A DNA stretch of 64,000 nucleotides from RPQJ01 sp963744735. Its GTDB lineage: Bacteria; Pseudomonadota; Gammaproteobacteria; Steroidobacterales; Steroidobacteraceae. The stretch lies in assembly GCA_963744735.1 (NCBI GenBank), contig CAVUVH010000019.1, forward strand, positions 62,001 through 126,000, written 5' to 3'. How positions within the stretch are numbered: the stretch's first letter is position 1; every line of letters begins with the position of its first letter. The notes beneath the pieces were generated by a model. It did not search any database and was not told the DNA's origin. It saw only the letters and a list, made by a program, of their open reading frames with translations. This document shows, piece by piece, positions 24,362-33,263 of this stretch. Made by a program: the position numbers and the translations under genes.

Positions 24362-26572
24362 GTGCCAGACGCCACCCCGGGAGCGCAATTGAACTTGACC
24401 GATTACCAGAACGCCGTCGCGCATGCCCCGTCCCGGGGCGAGCTGCAACACGGACAGGGTACGCGCGTGCCGGGCAGCCACCTGCATTTGCAGCCTGTAC
24501 TGCCAGGGGACGCCGACCGCGCCGAACTCGAGGCCTACGTCCGTGACCGCTTTGCCGCCAAGCACGGCGCGAGCGTGCGCAGCTTCATGCCGACGCTGCT
24601 GTCGTTCCGCAACCGCCATGGCGAACTGCGCGGCGTCGCCGGCATCCGCAGCGCGCACGAAGCGCCGCTCTACCTCGAGCACTACCTCGACCGGCCGATC
24701 GAACAGCTGTTGACCGAGAGCCTGTCCGCCCGCGTCGGTGCCCACGCCATGGCGCCGCGCCCGGTGAGCCGCGACGAAATCGTCGAGGTCGGCAACCTGG
24801 CGGGAACCAACTGCCGTGCAGCCGTGCGCATGGTGGCGCAGTTGCCTGCGTACCTGATGGCGCGCCGCTACTCGTGGATCGTGTTCACCGCCACCAGCAG
24901 CGTGCGCCAGATCCTGGCCGGCTTCGGTGCGCCGCTGATCGAACTCGGCCGTGCGGATCCCGCGCGCGTGGCGGCGGCGCCGGACGGCTGGGGTCGTTAC
25001 TACGACACCGATCCGCGGCTGTTCGCCGGCTACCTGCCCGACGCCGGGCGGCTGGCCGGGTTCGCGCACGCACGGGTTCGGTCACTGACCATGCTGTGGG
25101 ATGCGATCCGCGCGGCGCCGCCGGGCGCCGTGGCCCTCGTCGATGGCCGGCACCGGCTGACCTATGGCGAACTCAGCACGAGTATCGATCGGGAAATCCA
25201 GTGGCTGCACGCGGGTCGTGCAGGGCGTCATGCGCTGCTGGCCGACAACGGCGTGCCGTGGGCGCTGGCGGACCTCGCTTTGCACCTCGGCGAGTTCCTG
25301 TCCGTGCCGCTGCCTGGCTCGTTCACGCCCGCGCAGGTGGTCCACGCGCTCGACGACGCCGGCATCGAAGCCCTGCTGACCGATGACCTGCCGCGGGCGA
25401 CTGCGCTCCTGCCGGGCTGGCGCCACGACGGGCAGTCGCCAGTGTCCGGATTGCAGCGCCTGCGACGGGAACTGGACCCGCGCGCCGTGCCGGCGGCGCC
25501 TGCCGGCACGCGCAAGGTCACCTACACCTCAGGCAGCACCGCGCAGCCGAAGGGCGTCTGCCTGTCCGGACCGGCGCTCGATGCCATCGCCCAGGCCGTT
25601 GCGGCCGCGACCGCGAGCCTGCCGATCCGGCGTCACCTGAGCGTGCTGCCGCTGGCGACCCTGCTCGAGAATGTCGCCGGCCTGTACGCGCCGCTGCTGC
25701 GTGGCGCGACCTGCCTGCTGCCCTCGAGCGCCGAGACGGGCATGAGCTACACGGGCCTCGATGTCACGCGACTGCTCGGCACGCTGACGCAGTCGATGCC
25801 GGACAGCCTGATCCTCGTGCCCGAACTGCTGCAGGTGCTCGTCACGGCGGCCGAGCGCGGCTGGCCGGTGCCCGGCTCGCTGCAGTTCGTCGCCGTTGGC
25901 GGCGCCGCCGTCTCGGTCGCGCTGCTCGAGCGGGCCGACGCAGTACGGATCCCGGTGTACGAAGGCTACGGCCTCAGCGAATGCGCGTCGGTCGTGTGCC
26001 TCAACACGCCGGCGGCCCGGCGCGTCGGCACCGTGGGCCGGCCCCTGCCGCACGTGCAGGTGAGGGTCGACGCGGCAGGCCAGGTGCATGTCGCCGGCAA
26101 CACGATGCTGGGGTATCTCGGCAGCGCGCAGCCGGGGCCGCTGGCCGAGATCGCGACCGGCGACCTCGGCGCATTCGATGCCGATGGCTACCTGCAACTG
26201 CAGGGCCGCGCCGGCAACCGCTTCATCACCAGCTTCGGCCGCAACGTCTCGCCCGAGTGGATCGAGTGCGAGATCGCCCAGCGTCTCGGCGGCGGACAGG
26301 TGCTGGCCTGCGGCGAGTCGCGACCGTTTGTCGTGGTGGTGATCGGCGCCGCGGCCGGCGACGTGCCGGACGCGCTCGTCGAGCGTGCCATCGACGCCGC
26401 CAATGCCGTGCTGCCGGGCTATGCGCAGGTGCGCCGCTGGGTGCGCGCGCCGCAGCCGTTCTCGCATGCCGACGGCACGCTGACGGCCAACGGCCGGCTG
26501 CGCCGCACCGAACTTCATTCCCGCCTGGCCACGCTGCTCGATGACCTCTATCGCGCCGAGCGCGCCTCCTGA
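24362..26572 (+). CDS. Thermostable-haemolysin-domain / acyl-AMP ligase fusion
   Basis: A 736-residue two-domain protein. Residues about 30-215 match the thermostable haemolysin family (T_hemolysin): DEIVEVGNLAGTNCRAAVRM and YSWIVFTATSSVRQILAGFG, a pattern also like acetyltransferase-fold autoinducer synthases (inference). Residues about 225-736 form an ANL adenylating enzyme: A3 motif YTSGSTAQPKG with Lys397, YEGYGLSECASVV (A5), TGDLGAFDADGYL (A7) and RFITSFGRNVSPEWIE (A8). It probably activates a carboxylic acid as an acyl-adenylate and hands it to the N-terminal domain. GTG 24362 gives the full frame; a TTG at 24389 behind GGGAG is an alternative start. It heads a four-gene plus-strand cluster. 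Confidence 0.85.
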   Translation: MPDATPGAQLNLTDYQNAVAHAPSRGELQHGQGTRVPGSHLHLQPVLPGDADRAELEAYVRDRFAAKHGASVRSFMPTLLSFRNRHGELRGVAGIRSAHEAPLYLEHYLDRPIEQLLTESLSARVGAHAMAPRPVSRDEIVEVGNLAGTNCRAAVRMVAQLPAYLMARRYSWIVFTATSSVRQILAGFGAPLIELGRADPARVAAAPDGWGRYYDTDPRLFAGYLPDAGRLAGFAHARVRSLTMLWDAIRAAPPGAVALVDGRHRLTYGELSTSIDREIQWLHAGRAGRHALLADNGVPWALADLALHLGEFLSVPLPGSFTPAQVVHALDDAGIEALLTDDLPRATALLPGWRHDGQSPVSGLQRLRRELDPRAVPAAPAGTRKVTYTSGSTAQPKGVCLSGPALDAIAQAVAAATASLPIRRHLSVLPLATLLENVAGLYAPLLRGATCLLPSSAETGMSYTGLDVTRLLGTLTQSMPDSLILVPELLQVLVTAAERGWPVPGSLQFVAVGGAAVSVALLERADAVRIPVYEGYGLSECASVVCLNTPAARRVGTVGRPLPHVQVRVDAAGQVHVAGNTMLGYLGSAQPGPLAEIATGDLGAFDADGYLQLQGRAGNRFITSFGRNVSPEWIECEIAQRLGGGQVLACGESRPFVVVVIGAAAGDVPDALVERAIDAANAVLPGYAQVRRWVRAPQPFSHADGTLTANGRLRRTELHSRLATLLDDLYRAERAS

Positions 26573-26589
26573 TTCCCACGGAAGAACCG

Positions 26590-27282
26590 ATGCACCTCTA
26601 CCAGCAACTGCAACGCGACACCGTCGCCGAGCGCGAATACCTGCTTGCCGCACCTGCGATCCAGCGCGCCCTCGCGGGCGAGATCACGCGCGAGCTGTAC
26701 GTCGAATTCCTGACCCAGGCCTATCACCACGTGCGCCACACGGTGCCGCTGATGATGGCGGTGGGTGCGCGCATTCCGGCGCGGCACGCCTGGCTGCAGG
26801 AGTCGATCCTGCATTACCTCGACGAAGAGCGGGGCCACGAGCAGTGGATCCTCAACGACATCGGGCATGCGGGCGGCGACCGCGCGGTGGCGGCGGCGTC
26901 GCAGCCGGCCATCGCCACCGAGTGCATGGTCGCCTATGCCTACGACACGATCGAGCGGCGCAACCCGCTGGGCTTCTTCGGCATGGTGTTCGTGCTGGAA
27001 GGCACCAGCGTCGCGCTCGCCCTGAATGCGGCCGACAGGATCCAGGCGCGGCTGCAGCTGCCCGACCAGGCGTTCAGTTACCTGCGCAGCCACGGCACGC
27101 TCGACCAGCAGCACGTGGGCGACCTCGAGGCCATCCTGGGCCGCCTGACGGACCCCGAGGACCGCGCTGCCGTGATCCGTTGCGCCAAGGGCATCTTCTG
27201 GCTGTACGGCAACGTGTTCCGCGGCCTCGAGGCAGCGGTGGCGACCCGCGCGGCGGACGCCGCGCCGAGGCTGCGCGCATGA
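26590..27282 (+). CDS. Haem-oxygenase-like diiron oxidase (TenA/UndA-like iron-containing redox enzyme)
   Basis: A 230-residue all-helical protein of the TenA/PqqC/UndA fold. Candidate iron ligands are Glu80 and His83 (DEERGHE), Glu137 (VLEGTS), His168, Asp172 and His175 (SHGTLDQQH). This ExxH ... E ... HxxxDxxH set is that of haem-oxygenase-like diiron oxidases (UndA, BesC, SznF class), not of thiaminase TenA, which lacks the iron site. Such enzymes do C-C cleavage, desaturation, decarboxylation or N-oxygenation on small acids and amines. It is 17 bp after the ligase fusion and overlaps the SDR start by ATGA, so it is very likely part of the same pathway. Confidence 0.85.
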   Translation: MHLYQQLQRDTVAEREYLLAAPAIQRALAGEITRELYVEFLTQAYHHVRHTVPLMMAVGARIPARHAWLQESILHYLDEERGHEQWILNDIGHAGGDRAVAAASQPAIATECMVAYAYDTIERRNPLGFFGMVFVLEGTSVALALNAADRIQARLQLPDQAFSYLRSHGTLDQQHVGDLEAILGRLTDPEDRAAVIRCAKGIFWLYGNVFRGLEAAVATRAADAAPRLRA

Positions 27283-28100
27283 AGGCGGCGCAGATGCGCG
27301 TGCTGGTAACCGGCGGCAGCAGCGGCATCGGGCGCGCGCTGGCGGTCGAGCTGCATCGGCGCGGCGCCGCCGTGCTGCTGGTCGGGCGCGATGGCGCGGC
27401 GCTCGGGCAGGCGCTGGAATCGATGGGAGGCCGGTCGCCGCGCGCCGATGCCTGCGTCGCCGACCTCGCGACGGCAGCGGGTCGCGCCCATGTGGCCGCG
27501 ACCGCGGCCAGCTGGGGCGGGCAGGGCATCAACGTGCTGGTCAACAACGCCGGACTCGGCGAGTTCGGCCTGCTGTCGCAGGCGGACGATGCAGCGATCG
27601 AGCGGCTGTTCGCGATCAATGCCATCGCGCCAGTGCTGTTGACCCGTGCCCTGCTCGGGCAGCTCATGGCGCAGCCCGAGGCCGTGATCCTGAACATCGG
27701 TTCCGTGTTCGGCAGCCTCGGCTATCCCGGCTTTGCGGCCTACTCGGCCACCAAGTTCGCGCTGCGCGGCTTCACCGAGGCCCTGCGCCGGGAGCTGGCC
27801 GATACGCGGGTCGGCGTGCGCTACTTCGCGCCGCGGGCGACACGGACCGGCATGAACGCCGATGCGGTCGAGCGCATGAACGCCGAACTCGGCGTGGCGA
27901 TGGATCCGCCCGCGACGGTGGCCGTGGCAGCCTGCAACCTGCTCGAGACCGGGCGACTCGAAGCCGTCTTCGGCTGGCCCGAGAAACTGTTCGTGCGCAT
28001 CAACGCGCTGTTGCCAAGGGTGGTGGACGCTTCGCTGCGCAAGCAGCTGCCCGCCATCCGCCGACACGCCGCGGCCGCGCTGGCCGGGCGTGCCCCATAG
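27279..28100 (+). CDS. Short-chain dehydrogenase/reductase (SDR)
   Basis: A 273-residue classical SDR. The NAD(P)-binding motif is VLVTGGSSGIGRAL with an Arg-containing GRDG block suited to NADPH; NNAG is present (VLVNNAGLGEFG), the catalytic Ser lies in NIGSVFGS, and Tyr155/Lys159 (YSATKFA) complete the site. It should oxidise or reduce a hydroxyl or carbonyl of the pathway intermediate. ATG 27279 overlaps the stop of the diiron oxidase gene. The C-terminal region has a basic, hydrophobic helix (VFGWPEKLFVRINALLPRVV) that may contact the membrane, as in SDRs acting on lipid-like substrates. Confidence 0.87.
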   Translation: MKAAQMRVLVTGGSSGIGRALAVELHRRGAAVLLVGRDGAALGQALESMGGRSPRADACVADLATAAGRAHVAATAASWGGQGINVLVNNAGLGEFGLLSQADDAAIERLFAINAIAPVLLTRALLGQLMAQPEAVILNIGSVFGSLGYPGFAAYSATKFALRGFTEALRRELADTRVGVRYFAPRATRTGMNADAVERMNAELGVAMDPPATVAVAACNLLETGRLEAVFGWPEKLFVRINALLPRVVDASLRKQLPAIRRHAAAALAGRAP

Positions 28101-28120
28101 AAACCAGGAGAATGACACTC

Positions 28121-28784
28121 ATGCAGACCTTCACACGCGTGGCCTTGCTGTGCGCCACCCTGGTCGGCCGCCCCGTCGTACGCGGCGGCACCCGCCAATC
28201 CGGCCTTCGACGCCGAACTGCTGGCGGTGCAGCAGGCCTGGGCCAGGGTCAATTACGAGATGCCGGCGGGCGATGCGCGCAACGCGGCGTTCGAAGCGCT
28301 GGAAAAGCGCGCGGAGGCGTTCACGCACCAGCATCCGACGCGGGCCGAGGCGCTGATCTGGGAAGGCATCGTCGAGAGCAGCTACGCCGGTGCCAAGGGC
28401 GGCCTGGGCGCGCTGTCGCTGGCGAAGGAAGCCCGCGGCAATCTCGAAGCCGCGCTGAAACTCGATCCGAACGCACTCGACGGCTCGGCCTACACCAGCC
28501 TCGGCACGCTGTACTACAAGGTGCCGGGCTTCCCGCTGGGCTTCGGCGATCACGACAAGGCCGGCCAGTTGCTGCAGCAGGCGCTCAAGCTGAACCCGAA
28601 CGGCATCGACCCGAACTACTTCTATGCCGAGTACCTGTTCGAGCAGGGCAGGTACCAGGAATCGCTGCAGCACCTGGAGCGCGCGAGCAAGGCCGCGCCG
28701 CGACCGGGCCGCGAACTGGCGGACAAGGGCCGCCGTGCGGAGATCGCCACGCTGCAGGCGAAGGTCAAGGCGAAGCAGGGCTGA
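28121..28784 (+). CDS. Exported TPR protein, frameshifted near its start
   Basis: A protein of about 220 residues with a short signal peptide (MQTFTRVALLCATLVG) and TPR-like repeats: EAALKLDPNALDGSAYTSLG, then LLQQALKLNPNGIDPNYFYA, then LFEQGRYQESLQHLERA. The frame breaks near 28167, where an extra C follows GTCGG; removing it gives APSYAAAPANPAFDAELL. It is the last gene of the cluster, 20 bp after the SDR, and resembles periplasmic TPR partners (TatT-like) that hold a binding protein or lipoprotein. ATG 28121 is preferred over 28112, since AGGAG at 28106-28110 is then 10 nt away. Its 3' end overlaps truC by 20 bp. Confidence 0.7.
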
Positions 28785-29532
28785 GCGGATCCGCGGCGTA
28801 CTGCTCGCGCAGCCGCGTGAGCAGCGCCGCGAACTCCGGTGCCAGCGGCGCCGGGATGACCAGCGCCGCGCTGTGCGCGGTGGCGGCAAACTCGAGCCGC
28901 GTGCAGGCGAGCAGCAGTCGCTGCACGGAAAAGTGCTCGCGGAAGAGCCGGTTGTGGCGGCCCTTGCCGTACGTCGAGTCGCCGACGATGGGATGCGATT
29001 CGCCGGCCATGTGGCGGCGCAGCTGGTGGCGGCGACCCGTGTGCGGCTGCAGTTGCAGCAGCGCATAGCGCGAGGTCGGATAGCGATCGACGCGGACGGG
29101 AAGCTCGAACGTCGCGAGGCGCGTGTAGTGCGTCAGCGCCGCGCGCGGTGCCGCGCTCTGCGGCTGGCTGCGTTCGTCCTCCACCGCCGAGAGGGCGCGC
29201 TCCACCTGTCCCTGCGCCGGCGGCCAGCCGCGCACCAGCGCAACATACGTCTTCTCGACGCCGCGCTGCGCAAACGCCGCCGCGTACTCGCGCGCCGTGT
29301 CGGGATCCAGCGCAAAGGCGAGCGCGCCCGAGGTTCCCTTGTCGATCCGGTGCAGCGGATACACGCGCTGGCCGAGCTGGTCGCGCAGGATCTGCAGCGC
29401 AAAGCGGGTCTCGTGCCGGTCGATCGGCGAGCGGTGCACCAGCAGGCCCGAGGGCTTGTCGACGACGACCAGTCGCGCGTCCTGGTACAGGATCGGCAGC
29501 GTCTCGCGCGCGGCCACGGCCGTGGTCGTCAC
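28765..29532 (-). CDS. truC: tRNA pseudouridine synthase, RluA family (TruC-like)
   Basis: A 255-residue RluA-family pseudouridine synthase. The catalytic motif HRIDKGTSGAL contains the invariant Asp; the N-terminal ILYQDARLVVVDKPSGLLVHR and late HTGRRHQLRRHMA blocks are diagnostic. Its short length without an S4 domain fits TruC, which modifies U65 of tRNAs, rather than RluC/D. GTG at 29530-29532 overlaps the stop of the upstream SDR gene (GTGA); the longer open frame upstream has no family similarity. The enzyme is cytoplasmic. Confidence 0.85.
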   Translation of the reverse strand: MTTTAVAARETLPILYQDARLVVVDKPSGLLVHRSPIDRHETRFALQILRDQLGQRVYPLHRIDKGTSGALAFALDPDTAREYAAAFAQRGVEKTYVALVRGWPPAQGQVERALSAVEDERSQPQSAAPRAALTHYTRLATFELPVRVDRYPTSRYALLQLQPHTGRRHQLRRHMAGESHPIVGDSTYGKGRHNRLFREHFSVQRLLLACTRLEFAATAHSAALVIPAPLAPEFAALLTRLREQYAADPLSPASP

Positions 29533-30302
29533 CACGGGATGCGGTCGCCGTTCCATGCCAGGAACTGGCCGCTGTCCGCCGGTTGCAGGCGGTCGATGAC
29601 CTGCAGCAGGTGCGTCACGGCGTAGTCCACTTCGAACAGCTTGCCGGCCGGCACGTTGCCCTGGAATGGACGCGACAGGTCGGTGTCGGTCGTGCCCGGG
29701 TGCAGCGCGACACAGATGACATTGCGCCGGCTGCGGGCCCACTCGATTGCCAGCGTGCGCGTGTACTGGTTCTGCGCCGCCTTGGACGCGCGATACGCGT
29801 ACCAGCCGCCGAGGCGATTGTCCTCGATGCTGCCGACGCGGGCCGAGAGGCTGGCAAACACGGCGCGCTCGCCGTGTGCCAGCAGCGGCTCGAAGTGCCG
29901 GGCGACCAGCAGCGGCCCGATCGCGTTGACGGCAAAGGCGCGGGCGAGGGCATCGGCGCTGAGGTCGGCGAGACGCTTCTCCGGGCGCATGCCGCGGGCG
30001 GAGTCATGCAGGACACCCGCGCAGTTCACGACCAGGTGCAGCCTGGCGACGACATCCGCCGTGGCGGCCGCGGCCGCAGCGATCGACGGCTCGTCACCGG
30101 CGTCGAGCGCCACGACGGTGAGCCGCCCGGGTTGCTGCGCCGCCAGTTGCGCCAGCGCGCTCGCCGCTGCCGGCGTACGACAGGCAGCGAAAACCCGTCC
30201 CACCTTCGGTTCGGCCAGGCACAGGCGCACGAAGCCCAGGCCGAGGCCGCGGCTGGCGCCCTGGATGAAGACGTTGCCTTGCGCTGGGAACGAGTCGAAC
30301 AT
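29529..30302 (-). CDS. SDR family oxidoreductase (C-factor-like)
   Basis: A 257-residue SDR with GASRGLGLGFV as nucleotide-binding motif, NCAGVL as the NAG block, and YRASKAAQNQYTRTLAIEW as the active site. SLSARVGSIEDNRLGGWYAYRASK is the wording typical of CsgA/C-factor-like SDRs, which are widespread and have no single agreed substrate. ATG at 30300-30302 lies within CATG, and the ATG of the divergent hydrolase is the other half of that same CATG. No space is left between the two genes, so their promoters and ribosome sites must lie inside each other's coding sequence, or one of the starts is further in. Confidence 0.82.
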   Translation of the reverse strand: MFDSFPAQGNVFIQGASRGLGLGFVRLCLAEPKVGRVFAACRTPAAASALAQLAAQQPGRLTVVALDAGDEPSIAAAAAATADVVARLHLVVNCAGVLHDSARGMRPEKRLADLSADALARAFAVNAIGPLLVARHFEPLLAHGERAVFASLSARVGSIEDNRLGGWYAYRASKAAQNQYTRTLAIEWARSRRNVICVALHPGTTDTDLSRPFQGNVPAGKLFEVDYAVTHLLQVIDRLQPADSGQFLAWNGDRIPW

Positions 30303-31226
30303 GGAACGGACGCCTTGGGAGGGACTGGTGGACCATTCGCAGACGCTGGCCGCGTGGATCAAGGCGGGCCGCTACGAAATCGCTGTGCGGGCGGCGGACC
30401 TTCACGCGCGTCGAGGCGTCCCCGGGCAAGCCGCCGCTGCTGCTGATCCACGGCTATCCCACGGCCAGCTTCGACTGGCATCCGCTGTGGGACGATCTCG
30501 CGCAGCGATACTCACTCTACGCGCTCGACATGCCCGGTTTCGGACTGTCGGCCAAGCCGCTCGATTTCGACTATCCGATCGCCGCCCAGGCCGACGCGTG
30601 CGAGGCGCTGCTGGCGCTGCACGGCGTCACGCGGCCGCACGTGCTGGCGCACGACTACGGCGTGACCGTCGCGCAGGAACTGCTGGCGCGTGAACGCGAA
30701 GGCCGCCTGCCGCTCGCCAGCGTGTGCTTCCTCAATGGCGGCCTGTTTCCCGAGACACATCGCGCGCGGCCGGTGCAGAAGCTGCTCGCGCATCCGTGGA
30801 CCGGACCGCTGCTGGCGCGGGCGATCTCCTACCAGGGTTTCGCGCGCACGATGCGGCGGATCGGCGGCCGGAGTCCGCCATCTGAGCAGGACCTGCGCGA
30901 TCTCTGGTGGCTGATGCAGCAGCACGACGGACGGCAGGCGCTGGCGCGGCTCATCAACTACATGGAACAGCGGCGCGCGCAGCGCCCGCGCTGGGTGGGC
31001 GCACTGGTGGATTCGACCGTGCCGAGGCGGCTGCTGTGCGGCGCACTCGATCCGGTCTCGGGCCGGCACCTGGCCGAGCGCTATCGCGAGCTGGTGCCGC
31101 AGCCCGACGTCGTGGTGTTCGACGACCTCGGCCACTACCCGCACCTCGAGGATCCAGCGGCAGTGCTCGGCCGCCTACCTCGAGTTCCGCGATGCGTCGA
31201 GGCTCAGTACAGCACGAACACCTTGA
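30301..31226 (+). CDS. Alpha/beta hydrolase (epoxide hydrolase/haloalkane dehalogenase-like), two frameshifts
   Basis: An alpha/beta hydrolase of about 307 residues. The oxyanion block is LLIHGYPTASFDW, the nucleophile elbow AHDYGVTVAQELL has Asp as nucleophile (as in epoxide hydrolases and haloalkane dehalogenases), and the end is FDDLGHYPHLEDP with the catalytic His. Breaks are near 30385-30397 (GTGCGGGCGGCGG) and near 31169 (extra G in CTCGGCCGCC). With both repaired the protein ends AYLEFRDASRLSTARTP at 31224-31226, overlapping the end of the convergent OPT gene by 23 bp. The substrate is unknown. ATG 30301 shares a CATG with the SDR start on the other strand. Confidence 0.78.
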
Positions 31227-33208
31227 CCAGGATGTCGCCGATGCCGATCAGCGCGGCGCCGGCGATCAGCCCGGCGCAGATCGGCTCCTGCGACTCGACC
31301 CAGATTTCGTGCGCGCGCGTGCCGGGCCGTGACCGCAGCCGGCGTGCCGCGTACCAGAACAGCAAGGCGCCGCAGAACATCATCAGCGACGAGTCGGGTG
31401 GCAGCACCACGCCCAGGCCGATCGCCAGCGGCGACAGCGGGAAGCGGTTCTGCGTGCGGACGCGCAGCACTTCCATCACCAGCGCGGCGAAGCCCGCGAT
31501 CGCGATCGACCAGACGATCGAAGTGGTGAGCAGGCCGCCGGACTCGGGACCGCCGAACACCGCGGCGACCAGGTCCGAAACGCCTTTCCACTGCACCGCG
31601 GCGGGAAACGCGAACTTGTCGCTGACCATGGTCTCGGCCACGGTGCGCCCCGCGGCCGGGTCGAAGCGTCGAGCCCGAACAGCACGAAGAACAGCGGCGT
31701 GGCGGCCAGCGCGCCGGCGACGATGCCGATGACGTGGCCGATGGCCTGCTGCCGCGGCTTGGCGCCCAGCATGTAGCCCGGCTTGATGTCCATCAGCAGG
31801 TTGGAGGCGTTGCTGGCCACCTCCGACGACATCACGGCCGTCATCAGGTTGGGCGCCGGCGTGCGGGGGTCGATGGCGCCGAAGGTGAACTGCGGGATCT
31901 TCGACAGCGAGCCCGAGGGCGTGATGCCGGTCAGCGCCGTGCTGCTGGCCGCGATCATCGCCAGCACCAGGATCATCGGCAGCGCGAGCAGGCCCAGCAC
32001 CCAGCTGACGCCGAACCAGGCGTGCAGCATCCAGACGCCGACCGCTCCGAGCAGCGGCACGCCGATCCATGACAGCACCAGCGGCAATTCGATGTCGCGC
32101 AGCGGGTCGGCGCCGCCGCCGCCACCGCCGCCGTGCGGCGCAGGTTGCGGAAGGCCGCGACGAAGACGTCGGGCCGGGCGAACAGCGCGACCATCGACGC
32201 CACCACCATCATCGTGATGCCGTACCAGAGCGACCAGTTGTTGAGGATGTAGGCGCGCCCGAACACCGCCGTGCCGGCCGCGATCGAGCCTTCACGCGGT
32301 GGCAGCTCGCCGAGCGCGATCATGATCGGCACCACCAGCACGAAGTTGAGCACCGCCCCGAGCAGCAGGCTGGCCGCGATCCGGATGCCCATCAGCCCGC
32401 CTGCGCCGATCATCGCGAGGTCGAGCGAGGGCGACAGCGCCAGCTGCCGGATGTCGACGCCGGCGAGCTTCGGCAGCGGGGCGATGCCGCGCTCGACCAG
32501 CGCGTAGTACCAGCCGTCGAGGCTGAGCGGCAGGTGCCAGGACGAGGACAGTCCCAGCCATTTCTGCTGGATCAGCTTCATGTAGCTCTCGCCGGCGATG
32601 AAGCTGGTGAAGCCGGCGAACCCGGCAGCGACCGCCAGCGCCTTCGCGCGCAGCATCCCGGTCGCCGCTCCCGCGCCATGGTACAGGGCGTCGAGCACCA
32701 CGCCGCAGGCGCGGCCCTCGGGGAACGGCTGCTGTTCGTCGTTGATGAAGCGGCGCTTCATCGGGAATGCCACCAGCACGCCCATGCACGACAGCACGAT
32801 GTTGAAGACCAGGATCTGCCACACCGGCAGCACCTCGTTGGTCGCCCACATGTAGGCCGCCAGGCCGGACGTCAGCGGCATCGTCATGTAGCCGGCCGCC
32901 GTCGCGATCGACTGCACGCAGTTGTTCTCGAGGATGGTCATGTCGCGCGCGCCGAGCCGGGCGAACGTCCGGTAGATCGCGAACGCGAGGATGACCGAGG
33001 TCAGCCCGACGCCGAGCGTCCAGCCGGTCTTGGCGCCGACGTACAGGTTGGTGGCGCTCAGCAGGCCGCCGAGCAGGAAGCCGGTCACCGCGGAGCGCAA
33101 CGTGAGCTGCGCCATGTCGCCGCGATAGACCGTGGTGAGCCACCAGCGGTCTTTCTGTTGCAGGGTCCAGGTCTGGACCTGTTCGGGGGTCAGTTGCTGC
33201 AGGGCCAT
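31204..33208 (-). CDS. OPT/YSL-family oligopeptide transporter, two frameshifts
   Basis: An inner-membrane transporter of about 667 residues and some 15 spans, of the OPT family that imports peptides, glutathione conjugates or metal chelates. Markers are LSATNLYVGAKTGWTLGVG near the N-terminus, YILNNWSLWYGITMMV, and LLMDIKPGYMLGAKPRQQ. The first break lies in a Gly-rich loop (GGC/GGT repeats, 32105-32135). The second is near 31667, where one C is probably missing (GLDRFDPAAGRTV when restored). ATG is at 33206-33208. It is the third gene of an esterase-rhomboid-OPT run on the minus strand, 55 bp after the rhomboid gene. Confidence 0.85.
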
Positions 33209-33263
33209 CGCGAGGTTCGCCGCGGTCCGGGAATGGCCGCGGAGCATACCTGAGGGCCGTGCG

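Noticed and set aside
26590..27282. Thiaminase II TenA
   Set aside because: The iron-ligand set ExxH ... E ... HxxxDxxH is present, and no thiamine genes or TPP riboswitch lie nearby.
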